Assembly (NCBI GenBank): GCA_019155185.1
Contig: CM032811.1
Coordinates: 10,808,075 to 10,872,074, forward strand
Direction of reading: 5' to 3'
DNA: 64,000 nt
Source: Beaufortia kweichowensis
Lineage: Eukaryota > Chordata > Actinopteri > Cypriniformes > Gastromyzontidae
The position numbers and the translations under genes are program-made. Within the stretch, counting starts at the first letter, position 1; each line of letters opens with the position of its first letter. Shown here piece after piece: positions 1-9,770 of this stretch. The notes under the pieces are model-generated. The model did not search any database. It saw nothing but the letters and a program-made list of their open reading frames with translations, and was not told where the DNA came from.

Positions 1-1485
1 CAATATACTGTTTATGGGTCTCCCCATTCCCAGTCAGTACCTTTGGATCTTTGTAAAACCAAACAACCTTCGAGTGAAATAAAAGAACCTGCTTTTAGTG
101 CTAGTAAATTGTTACAGAATTTAGCTCAGTGTGGAAAACAAAGCCCAACCATTTCTCCGCCAGTAAAGGCACCTTTACCCCCTATTAAACTTATGACCCA
201 AGAACTGAAAGTTAACCATCCTGCAACTTTACTAGAACGACTCACTGCACCAATTCAGAGAAATGACAACCTTTTGAGGGATGAGGCCAAGGCAAAAACT
301 GTGCCTGAGACAATGCAGCATGTCTCAGAGATTGAGAATCTGCTTGAAAGACGTACAGTTCTACAGCTTTTGTTAGGCAATGCTTCTCAGAAAGAAAAGT
401 TAGGTAGTAAACGAAAGAGAGATCATGGTAGGAGCAATTCTATAGACAAACAAGTAAATCAGGCAATAGTCCAAGATGCAGCAAATGGACCTTCTTTAAA
501 GATTTCAATCAAAACTGAACCAGTAGAAGTTGGCCAAATGTATGACTTTAATAAAATGTCAAAACAATGCCAGAATTTAGTATTAGAGCCTAAAATAAGC
601 ACCAGTTACCTTTCTCATGGAAACATCAAGCAGGAACCACTTTCCCCAGAGGCTGCCCCCAGAGATGGTATTTTGTGTCATCTCTTAAAAAAACGGCCTA
701 ACAAAACCCTTCAGCCAAACAAAGTAGACGACCTAAACAAGAGTTGTATTAAAGAAGAATCAGTTGAAATCCAGAGACCAACAATCCCAAAGAAACGGAA
801 ATTTTCAAAAGAACTGGAAGACCATGACACTTCAAGTCAACAAGATGGGTACTTGGAACGTTCTGGTAGTATAAATGACAACAGCGGTTGTTCTGCTGCT
901 GTAGATCAAGAGGCTAGTGACCCTTCTAGTCCTCCAGAGGCAGACAGTCCACCAACTAGGTTTCCACCATATGAGTCTAATGAAAACCAAGGTTTTAATG
1001 TTTTAAAGCAGCTACTTCTTTCAGACAACTGCTTAAAGGAATTGTCTCAGCCAAGGGGTACATTCAGTTCACCATCACATACTGTGTTGAATGGGAATAC
1101 AATCAAGCAGTCGTGTAATGAGGGTGAGCTTCAAAAATTTCACCAGAGCCTGAGCCCCAGCAATGTGATTTCTAAACGGGCAAGCACCCTGAGACCAGAA
1201 TCTCCCCATGTTACACACCAGGAGCTCTTAAGGTCAAAAATTGATTACACCACAATAAAGGATTTAAAGTGCCCTGCAAAGATGGTTAATGGAGATGGTC
1301 AAACACAAAAGTATGAAGCAGACTTGCCTAGGTTTACCAAGACTAACCCTATTTTGTACTATATGCTCCAGAGGAGTAATGCACATCTGGTTAAAGAGGG
1401 GAAGGAGCTGGATGCTGACGAAGGAAAAATTCAGACAAAGGTCAAAAATGGGTCCTCGGGTGATACTGAGGCCTTTGAACTTTGA
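1..1485 (+). CDS. nrip1: Nuclear receptor-interacting protein 1 (RIP140), C-terminal part
   Basis: This is the C-terminal 494 codons of NRIP1, a nuclear corepressor that binds ligand-bound nuclear receptors and recruits CtBP and HDACs. The frame is already open at base 1, so the start lies outside the window; the human protein is about 1160 residues with its coding sequence in one exon, as seems true here. Visible motifs are PLDLC (about 40-54, resembling a CtBP-binding PxDLS site); receptor-binding LXXLL motifs LQLLL (361-375), LCHLL (673-687) and LKQLL (1003-1017); and the C-terminal variant LYYML (1354-1368) inside TKTNPILYYMLQ, a hallmark of the family. Three SUMO-type sites, IKTE (507-518), IKQE (625-636) and IKEE (748-759), are also present. 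The stop is TGA at 1483-1485. Whether this is the a or b teleost paralog cannot be told from sequence alone. Confidence 0.95.
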   Translation, partial: QYTVYGSPHSQSVPLDLCKTKQPSSEIKEPAFSASKLLQNLAQCGKQSPTISPPVKAPLPPIKLMTQELKVNHPATLLERLTAPIQRNDNLLRDEAKAKTVPETMQHVSEIENLLERRTVLQLLLGNASQKEKLGSKRKRDHGRSNSIDKQVNQAIVQDAANGPSLKISIKTEPVEVGQMYDFNKMSKQCQNLVLEPKISTSYLSHGNIKQEPLSPEAAPRDGILCHLLKKRPNKTLQPNKVDDLNKSCIKEESVEIQRPTIPKKRKFSKELEDHDTSSQQDGYLERSGSINDNSGCSAAVDQEASDPSSPPEADSPPTRFPPYESNENQGFNVLKQLLLSDNCLKELSQPRGTFSSPSHTVLNGNTIKQSCNEGELQKFHQSLSPSNVISKRASTLRPESPHVTHQELLRSKIDYTTIKDLKCPAKMVNGDGQTQKYEADLPRFTKTNPILYYMLQRSNAHLVKEGKELDADEGKIQTKVKNGSSGDTEAFEL

Positions 1486-3285
1486 AACTTAAACTTCACA
1501 GAATTACAATGAAACACTTGTAAGTTGTGACTCACCACGGCTAAACGGGTCATTGAAGAAATGCTAGTTTTAAGACTGTGAACCAGCAGCTGTGCTTCGA
1601 CTAGAAATGTGCTTCTTTTTATCCACGATTGATATTTTGTGTTTCAATTGAGCCATCTAGCATTTTCCACTTCAAGTACAATTTATTTCATTTGCAAAAG
1701 GTTTTTTGAATATAACATTTTTTAATATTTATAAGCACTACTTTCTGGCTGTTTTCTTTCTCAAGTTTTACCCAGCAAAGAATTTTTTGAAGAAGGTGTG
1801 AGACAGATTTGCCCTCGTGTATTTATAATAGTATCAGTTCCCACTCCATTTTCCACACATGGGTAAATTTTTGCCTTCAGGCAGTAAATTATGATGCACA
1901 TGATGTAAAAAACGATTGTGTCTCAGCATATGTGAGTAAATATTTTTTAATTTACAAGGCTGGAGATGGAGAAAGGAACATATACTGCTACTTTATCTGC
2001 ACCAGGATGGTTTTAAATGTCACAGTGTGTATACAAACATTCAAAGAGATAAAATCAGTTTGGGTTCTGTATTCATATAAATATAAAAAGTTTGAATTCA
2101 TCAGTATTAAAACATGCTATTTTGAAATCTGTATGGTATGTGAAGTGTGTATTATGTTATTGATGTCTTCTTTAATTTATCTCTCTCCCTTTCTCATTGA
2201 AAACAATGTTGTAATGTGCTTTTATTCTTTCTTCTGCTTCTCAGCATTTACCTCTTGCAAGAGCGCAATTGATTTTTACAGGACACTAGTAGAATATGAT
2301 GAATGAATATAACAAAAAAGTTACAACAAATGACTGTTTTTGCTTATCGGTTTTGTATTTGTGTATTTATGAACAGGTCTTGGTATTAGCATGTGTCATA
2401 AGATGTTCGTTCTATTATGCAAGGGATTGTTGCATCGACTCGAGACAAATCAACCCAATCACAGCTGTCCATCACAGCAGTCTGTTATTTTAATGAAGGG
2501 AGTGTTGATCTATTTAGGCCATTCCCACAAAACATGTTTGCTGATGTGATGTTTTACAGTCTTACGTTTGACATATTTACATGTTATTTTTCATCAATCT
2601 TAAAGACTCGTTATAAACTATATTTATGTACATAGCATAATCTTTATGAAAGACGGCTATTTTGTATGAATGAAAAGAAAAGCATTTTAGTTTTGAAATT
2701 TCTTAAAGAGACTTCAAAGTAAATGCCATGTGAATATGTACATACTTTAGAGGATGATTTTTGTCCTTCTTTTGCATGTGTCTCCTGATGAAAACTATGA
2801 TAATCTGTTCTGCAATATCTTGTGTTATGTCAGATATTTAAGAGTACACTGCTGCCTGTTGCATGTAGATGCATGAGAAGGTTCCTATGTATTACTGGAC
2901 ATGGGGAAATTCAAAGTCTTAAACATACGTATATAAATATATATATTTTGTCATGGAGCCCAATACATAAAATGTGATCTGTATGTTTGTCATGAGAAAT
3001 AGAGCGCTGGGCAAAAAAGTTTGAACTTTTGAAACAAATGTGCATACAGTATAAAGATATTTTGTTTTTACTCGATTTTATTTTTTACAAGGAGAAACCA
3101 AACGGGCAACAATCATGTTCTGTACCGTACGGTACAAAGATGGATTACACTGCAGACTTACATTGGTTTTAAAATATTGTTTTGCATATATTGAGTATTA
3201 CCGTGTATCATTATTTCTAAAAATACATTTCATTTGGGTGTTTACTTGCACAGATTTCGAATAAAGTTCTAAAATGCACAATCAG
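1486..3285 (+). other. nrip1: nrip1 3' untranslated region
   Basis: This AT-rich stretch follows the nrip1 stop and ends about 20 bases after the AATAAA at 3260-3265. It contains several ATTTA pentamers, as is common in unstable regulatory mRNAs. The small reading frames inside it (for example 1809-2306) have low-complexity, Cys/Phe/Tyr-rich translations and are not credible genes. The 3' boundary is inferred from the poly(A) signal. Confidence 0.7.
3260..3265 (+). terminator. Poly(A) signal of nrip1
   Basis: A canonical AATAAA lies 1.77 kb after the nrip1 stop codon, and the sequence after it is A/T-rich. It is the best placed signal for a long 3'UTR on this strand. Confidence 0.6.
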
Positions 3286-3289
3286 ATTA

Positions 3290-6200
3290 AACCATTTGTT
3301 TTTGTCTCACTTTAAGGGCCGATAGGAAGCCGTAAAGTTGGTTTCCTTTAAACGGTGTTTAAACTACATTGTTCTACACAAAGCACTTCAGATGATTTAT
3401 GTTTATAGAAAAATGTCTAAAGTAAAGTGTGACCTGGACTTGACCCCTAGCTATGCAGAAGCAATTTTAACAAGCCACAAAAGGAAGTAGAAAGACGTGT
3501 TCTGAAGATCTGTTTTGATGTGCTTGAAAACCTTGGCTGACTAAACCTTGCTGCTGACCTAATTTTTATCTGTTGGGCCCTGAGTCATGACCTTAATTCC
3601 TACTGGTTGCTGTGACATAGATGTGAGAGGAAGTGATAGGGTAGAGATGACCTCGTGCATCACTGACGCCAACATCAAGACAGATCAGCTCTGTAAAAAG
3701 GTATGCTAGAAGAAAAGGGACACTTGCAACACAGAACAACCTGCCTTAGGCCTACCGTGTTGCTTGTTCTTGGGAAACAGAGAAGTGACTTCAACTTCTG
3801 CTCTCTTCTATATTTATACTTTCAGTTAAAGCTCAAAAATGACATATTTCATTGAAAGACAGCCGAGCATGAGGGGTTTTAACGCTTAAAGCTGAGAAAA
3901 GCATGCAAGCCTGCTTTTGAACATTGAGCGTTCTTTTATAATTCCTCCAAAACTAGGTCATAAAATATAGGCCTACACCTCCTTTTATGTGTCAAAGTGA
4001 GGGGGTAGGGGGACTAGATGTAGTGTAAGGAGATGGGATTAACTTGAGTCGTACATGAGCATGAATCAGAAATACTTTAAGTTTGATGGTGTAGGAAAAA
4101 TCAAATCTTTTTACACTGCTTTGAATGTTGAAAGGCATAATAAATGACAGTCATCGTTTACTTGTAAAAGAAATTCTGATAAAGTTGAAGAGGGAGGTAA
4201 GCTGTTCCACTTTTACTTTAAAATAGTCTTATTTTGCTGCACATTATTCACATTTTCATAATCCAACCAAAGAAAAGTTTTAATATTCATAACATTTAAA
4301 TGAAAGGAAACTATACTTTTAATTTTGTCCTTATATCAAAGAACTGTTTTTGGTACAAAACACATCACAGGCAGGTGTACATGATGAGCCATTTCTAAAT
4401 ATACAATCCATGTGTCCAAAATGATGCATTAGATTAAAGGGGCGACACATCTTACCCCACTCTGCTTAGCTCTGAACAGCTGAAAGATAATGTCAGGAGA
4501 GTGTGTAAAACAGCACTGTCGCTGATAAAGCGGAGGACACTCTTTACATTCCTGCTGAGTTTCTTTTACAGATCCTCTCCCTCGTAATTGGACAAGAGCT
4601 TGCGTGCATTTTTGATGGATCAAAGAAAGTTGCACAGTTGGCATGAATTCGCTGATGTGGAACAATACATATAAAGTGTGCTCTGCTTGGCTGATGATAG
4701 CTAATGACCCTTGTGCTTAAACTGGAAATTCTAAATCATACTTGTGATTTATGACTCTTTGAGATGCGCACTTGGAATATGGCATCCTGGCTCACTTACA
4801 GTCTCCAGCTAAAATGTCCCTGTAACCTTAAGCACAGGAATTTACAGTAAAAGTTAATGTAGGAGAGTCTCACATCGACTTTTCCTGCTTTCTTGCTTCC
4901 ACAAAATAACATGTAATGATAATAACATTATCATGTGTTTCTGAAATTCAAAACAAGGAGCACTGCATATTCTCCAATGCATATTCTCTGTTTCATCAAC
5001 AAAAAACCCATAAATGCAATTTTATGACCTAGTTCTTCCTATGAAAAAGACATGAATATATATGATTATATCACATTCGATATGCCAGATTACTACAGAG
5101 AGGTTTGTACAACAAAATTTTTTCTAATTTATCTGTTCATTTCACGGACGCCGCATTGTACAATCCATCTAAGCGTCTGCAGTGAGTCAACACAGCAGGA
5201 TCTGATACACCCCCAGTATACATTGTTCTGCGGTGAACAGAAAATAACTAACCTTGAACGTGTTGCAATAGCTTGCTTAACTAGCCGGTCTGAGAGGTTC
5301 AAAAGGGCATCAGAGGTTAAAAGAAACCTCTGAGACTGTATGCGTGCATGTGTGTAAAGGACAGAAGTTGGAACAGTGGGGTTTTGTTTGCTGAGGAGAA
5401 GGCCGCTTGTGTGACACTGTACACATTCCCCTCCTCTAAATTCCACTTTATTTGATCTTTCAAAGATTACCCTTTCCTTCAACTTCTCATAACCTTTAGT
5501 CAGGCAGTGAACTCTTCCCAGCGTAGATGTTTGTCAGGCTTGAACTGACAATAACCTTTTGCTTGCCTTGACTACAAAAAAAGGAACAGAAATTAAACAA
5601 ATAAGTCTGGGAGCAAGACCGAGGTCAAGTTTTGAAGCTTGACAACTATTCGTTTGTCAGAGGACACGGAGGGGGTGGAAATGGCGCAGCGGAGATCGCT
5701 GGCTTTGATCTCTTGGTCTGCGGTAAAGTGGTCATGGACTTGGAATAAAGTACAAAGGGGCATGGATATAAAAAGCAGAGTTTTGATAAACACTTAGCCA
5801 GGTATGGTTTTGTTCACTTAATAATCGTTTGAACTAAAATGCATGAGAATGTAAGCAAACAACACATTATTTCTTATTTCTATTGTATACACTATTGCTT
5901 TATTTAGAAATTCCTTACATTCCAGTTAAAACGTACTACCGTTTATTGGTTCTTATGTCAAACTACTACAAAAACCAGATCTTTTTAACTAAGAAAAAGT
6001 GAAATAATACTTCAAACAACAAAGGCCAAGACTCATCCCACAGATATTTACTTACGAGGGGGATGAAGCCAGACATACTCGGACCACCCTTTAATCAGGC
6101 TGTTGTTTAGTAAAAAGACACAGGACTCGGAGGGCAGTGGAAGGTCATAGCTGACTGATTCTGCTTAATGTCAAGCAGGACACTGTGGGAAGAGTTTTCC

Positions 6201-6920
6201 AGTTCCACACACACAGGAGAGTAACAATGTCTGTATTCATCACAGTAGGCCTCTTCACACTACTGTCTCTTAACCGTGCCAAGACACACTCATTCTCCCA
6301 CCCCCATCTAAATAACAATACGCAGATTTACTGGAAAGTGATTCAGGATGATGTTTATTTCCTAGACTCTAAATTTGACCTCATCATCACTGACCTAAGT
6401 TAGAAGTTCCCGACTTTGACTGCAGGACGAGGTCTGGTGTTTTGAGCAGTTTAAACTTGCCAAGAACCACCACACCAGTGTGACACTTAATACTAACTAT
6501 TGTAGAGAAAATACATTGTAGAATAGATGAAAATATGTAGAGAAATTAAGAAAGTATATTTATTTGTTTCAAAAAGTCAATTATTATAAGTCGAGTGCCA
6601 TGCTATCAAGGTGGATTGTTAGGTCGACTTTGACAAAAATTAATTTAGGCTAGAATAACACAAATTTTTGCTTTGTGCTTCAATATCTAATATCACTCTT
6701 GCAATTTAAATTAAATGCAATATATGACGACAAATTCTAGGAGTAGACTAGAAGTGGATCTGCACGTCAAGTAGAAGAAACCTCTGTCGGTAATCACCGT
6801 ATAAATTTGCCAATGACCATGAAAAATAAAGATTGAAATATAGAAGCATTAGGACCTTGGTGGCCATCGCACAAAGGTCTAGTAAACGCATGGACGCCGT
6901 GCGCCCTCTTGTGTTTAATA
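3290..6920. other. Intergenic DNA, nrip1 to hAT block
   Basis: No gene is supported here. Two blocks have more balanced composition and resemble conserved non-coding DNA. One is about 3430-3720, with an AP-1-like TGAGTCA near 3583. The other is about 5520-5780, with a TCF/LEF-like CTTTGATCT near 5704. The longest frames (117 aa on the minus strand at 5129-5482, 93 aa on the plus strand at 5052-5333) overlap one another and show no family features. Any regulatory role is inference. Confidence 0.4.
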
Positions 6921-6928
6921 ATGGTATA
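6921..6928. repeat. Target-site duplication copy 1 (ATGGTATA)
   Basis: This 8-bp direct repeat lies immediately left of the larger hAT element. Identical copies are at 9062-9069 and 9634-9641. Eight base pairs is the normal hAT duplication length. Confidence 0.88.
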
Positions 6929-7243
6929 TAGTGATGGGAAGTTCGGATCATTTTACTGACTCGGACCTTTGAGTCTCGTTCAGCAAAATGAACGAATCTT
7001 TTTTCGAGTCATTTCGTTCATTTTAGCAAAATATAATTAAAATGTTACGTGCTACTTCCCTAACACATCTACTACTTATGCAAACGTTGATCACACTACA
7101 AACAACACAAACTATAATGCTATAAGAAACAGAAAAGATTCATTCATCATTTACCTGGCTCACCTCTTATCTGACAAGTCTTCGGGTTTGAGTCGTTCGT
7201 TCATCACGTGACAGCCCCATAAGCTAAACCAATGCAGTCAGAG

Positions 7244-7313
7244 CCGGAAAGAGAATTGATTAGTTCATCTCCCGAGTCTTCGGGTTTGAGTCGTTCGTTC
7301 TTTTGTCACGTGA
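7244..7313. repeat. Inverted repeat, left arm (70 bp)
   Basis: This arm is the reverse complement of 7851-7920 with one mismatch in 70 (CTCCCGAG against CTCTCGAG). The spacer is 537 bp. A partial direct copy of the same unit sits at about 7178-7213. The arms include CACGTGA E-box-like cores and could form a long stem in single strands. Confidence 0.88.
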
Positions 7314-7850
7314 TGTGACGGCTATTGAGCAGAGAAATTAGTTAATTTACCACCTTCCTTACAAAAGGGTGCATAGTCATTATTATTATTATTATTTACT
7401 CGTACAGTTATGTGATGCATTTCTGGTCTCAAATTATTGCTTTTAATTTCTGTCACGATGGTTCTTTTCCATAATACTGAATGTAGTAATAAAGATAATA
7501 AAGAGTTGGTTATGCTTTAATTTAATTTTCTATTTAACTCTATATATTATATAGAGTCTAATCTATAATTTATTATATAGTTATATTATATGTTTATTGA
7601 TAGACAAAGACAGTGAAAGGACAAATCAATCAATATTTTATTTATAACAGGATTTTATTTATTTATAAAATAACACAGATCCTCAAGAAACAGTAACAAA
7701 TACATAGTGACAGAAATGAACAGACCATTTTTATTTCTAGGAAAATGCTTATTACACATATTTGGATAATTCTATGATAATTCTTAAATATGATCCAACA
7801 TACAAAAAATACAGTTTTACTTTATAGTATTTTACTGATCCGGCAAGTGG

Positions 7851-7920
7851 TCACGTGACAAAAGAACGAACGACTCAAACCCGAAGACTCGAGAGATGAA
7901 CTAATCAATTCTCTTTCCGG
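7851..7920. repeat. Inverted repeat, right arm (70 bp)
   Basis: This is the partner of 7244-7313, with 69 of 70 bases matching in inverted orientation. The match stops exactly where the LTR-like segment starts (7921). The sequence that continues from the left arm (toward lower coordinates) is not found after the right arm, which suggests an insertion or rearrangement junction at 7920/7921. Confidence 0.88.
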
Positions 7921-8509
7921 TGTGGTGACCAATTTGTTCCCCCCGAACAATTTGTTCCTGTTGGACTTTTATAAAGGCAGTCCGAGCATGTTCAGAATCT
8001 CATATACAGGAGACGAAATAAGATAATTAATAATTGAGGTTTATTGATCAGATATGAAGAGAATTCAGCGCGCTGGGTCTTCCTCACAATATCAAACTGT
8101 AACCAACTCGACAACTCACAGTTGGAAGACCCAGTTTGCTATAAGTTTCACATATTTATACACAACACATTCTTTGTCCATGCCTCCCGGGACCTCCTTC
8201 ATCTGCCCTCCAATCAGCACGGTGTCTTTGGCACTCTGCCTAATTTATGGTTGTTTTTCACAGTAACTTTCCTCAGGGCCGTTGAGCCTCGTCCTTAGCG
8301 CTTTGTTGGAGACGCCAACGCCCTGAACATATTTGAAATTCTTTCACAGATTTAAATTCAACACATTTCTCGTACTCAATTCATGACTTAAGTATATTCA
8401 TGAATTAATTACTTAGTTATATATTTTGATTAATATGGAACAATTATATATATAAACATTAAATCAATAATAAAACGGAGATGTTAGTTGTTGAAGAATA
8501 TTTTCCACA
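7921..8509 (+). mobile_element. LTR-like segment inside hAT element A
   Basis: The segment begins TGTGGTGACC and ends TTTTCCACA, giving TG...CA ends with short TGTGG/CCACA inverted termini as in LTR elements. A TATA-like TTATAAAGG lies about 50 bp in, and a run TTCCCCCT follows the right end. No clear 4-6 bp target duplication was found, so the right boundary and the solo-LTR reading are tentative. It carries no coding capacity. Confidence 0.35.
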
Positions 8510-9061
8510 TTCCCCCTAGGACCCCGACTGGTAGCTTGTTCAACTGCCTTATCCAAAAGTTGTTATCGCGATATCTTGTTGCATAGCTAATTCCAGCTGC
8601 GTTAGCTGTTGTAGTACCCTCCGTTAGCTTGTTGTAGCAAGCTAAATAAAAAATAATGTGTTACAATAAAGATTATATAATTATATACCTTACAATTAAA
8701 ATATCTAACTTAATTTCTGGTTGTTAAGAAATTCATCTCTCAAAGGTAAAACTTTATTCAAACAGACATAATTGAATTAGTATGTTTTTAAAATATATTT
8801 AACAGTTTTTTTTAGTAGCCGTATGCTATGCTACCACACCAAAGCTAACGTAAAACAGTAAGAACGAGATTTGTTTGATTTCACTGCCCATAGCATCAGT
8901 TAAATACTAGTGTATGAATCATTTCATTAAAAAGACATTAACGGTCATTTTAGCACAGTTTTAGCACGCGTGATTTGATTGGCTGATTTCACCCACGTGA
9001 TTCCTCTAACGGATACTCCTTTAAGCGCCTGAATAGAACGACCAAGAACGACCCATCACTA

Positions 9062-9069
9062 ATGGTATA
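9062..9069. repeat. Target-site duplication copy 2 (ATGGTATA), shared by both hAT elements
   Basis: This single 8-bp copy serves as the right flank of element A and the left flank of element B. No other bases lie between the two elements. Confidence 0.88.
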
Positions 9070-9633
9070 CAGTGTTGCCAACTTAGCGACTTTGTCGCTA
9101 GATTTAGCGACTTTTCAGACCCCTTTAGCGACTTTTTTTTAAAAAGCGCCTAGCGACAAATCTAGCGACTTTTGGACAAATCTTAGCAACTTTCCAAATG
9201 CCGCCAGTACTGTCCTGCGAGCGCGAGCGAGGTCTTGCAGTTACACCTCTCTCTCCCTGTGTCTGCTCTGATCAGTGAGGGCTGGCTCCGGCTGAGAGGA
9301 GCGACCGCACGGCATCTGACATAGACGTGAATGAGCTGCGCATGTGCAAACGGTGTTGCCACGGACCAATCACTTACCTGCTTCTCATTTGTTTCAAATA
9401 AAACTATTTAATTTGACAGTTTCTTCTTCGTTAATTGATAACAGTTTTATACTGGACATTATGTGCGCACAGATTAGAGGAAACAGTTTTAAAGTACAAC
9501 CATTAGGCAGAATGCAAACACGACGTCATTACGTCATTAATATGCAAATTTACGCATGACGTCACTTAGCGACATTTAGCGACTTTTCGGGCAGACTTTA
9601 GCTACTTTCCATTGAAAATAGTTGGCAACACTG
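9070..9633. mobile_element. hAT-type MITE, element B, 564 bp
   Basis: Perfect 13-bp terminal inverted repeats, CAGTGTTGCCAAC at 9070-9082 and GTTGGCAACACTG at 9621-9633, are flanked by ATGGTATA duplications. Both ends carry clusters of a TTAGCGACTTT unit, so subterminal repeats are present as in many hAT MITEs. No transposase is encoded. Its right end is 137 bp upstream of the preferred as3mt ATG, so it may contribute to the 5' region or promoter of that gene. Its termini differ from those of element A, so the two belong to different hAT families. Confidence 0.9.
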
Positions 9634-9641
9634 ATGGTATA
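9634..9641. repeat. Target-site duplication copy 3 (ATGGTATA)
   Basis: This is the right flank of element B. Deleting both elements and two copies of the octamer restores a simple uninterrupted site, GTTTAATA-ATGGTATA-GCAGACTT. Confidence 0.88.
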
Positions 9642-9770
9642 GCAGACTTCGATCATTTCAGCAAGTCATTTGAAGTGAAACCCGCCGCTTTTCGGTTCGC
9701 ATTTATGAACTACGCAAGCAAGTTTGTCCGGCCTTCAGCTGTTCTACAGCGTAAACCACAAACTCTGAGC

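Larger units (their letters stand above)
6929..9061. mobile_element. Non-autonomous hAT-type element A, 2133 bp, composite
   Basis: The element is bounded by perfect 10-bp terminal inverted repeats, TAGTGATGGG at 6929-6938 and CCCATCACTA at 9052-9061, and flanked by 8-bp duplications ATGGTATA. This is diagnostic of hAT superfamily transposition. The similarity of the ends continues imperfectly (AAGTTCGG against TCGTTCTT). No transposase reading frame is present, so it must have been moved in trans. Internally it holds several copies of a GAGTCTTCGGGTTTGAGTCG-type unit in both orientations, a 70-bp inverted pair and an LTR-like segment at about 7921-8509. It lies upstream of the as3mt-like gene and, with element B, adds about 2.7 kb to that flank. 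The subfamily was not identified. Confidence 0.87.

Noticed and set aside
1289..1492. 67-codon frame
   Set aside because: Out-of-frame shadow of the nrip1 coding exon.
1809..2635. Frames of 65-165 codons after nrip1
   Set aside because: They lie in the nrip1 3'UTR and have low-complexity Cys/Phe/Tyr-rich translations with no domains.
9612..9770. Further upstream in-frame extension of the as3mt-like frame to 9612
   Set aside because: Its first codons lie in the terminal inverted repeat of hAT element B, so the openness is probably fortuitous.
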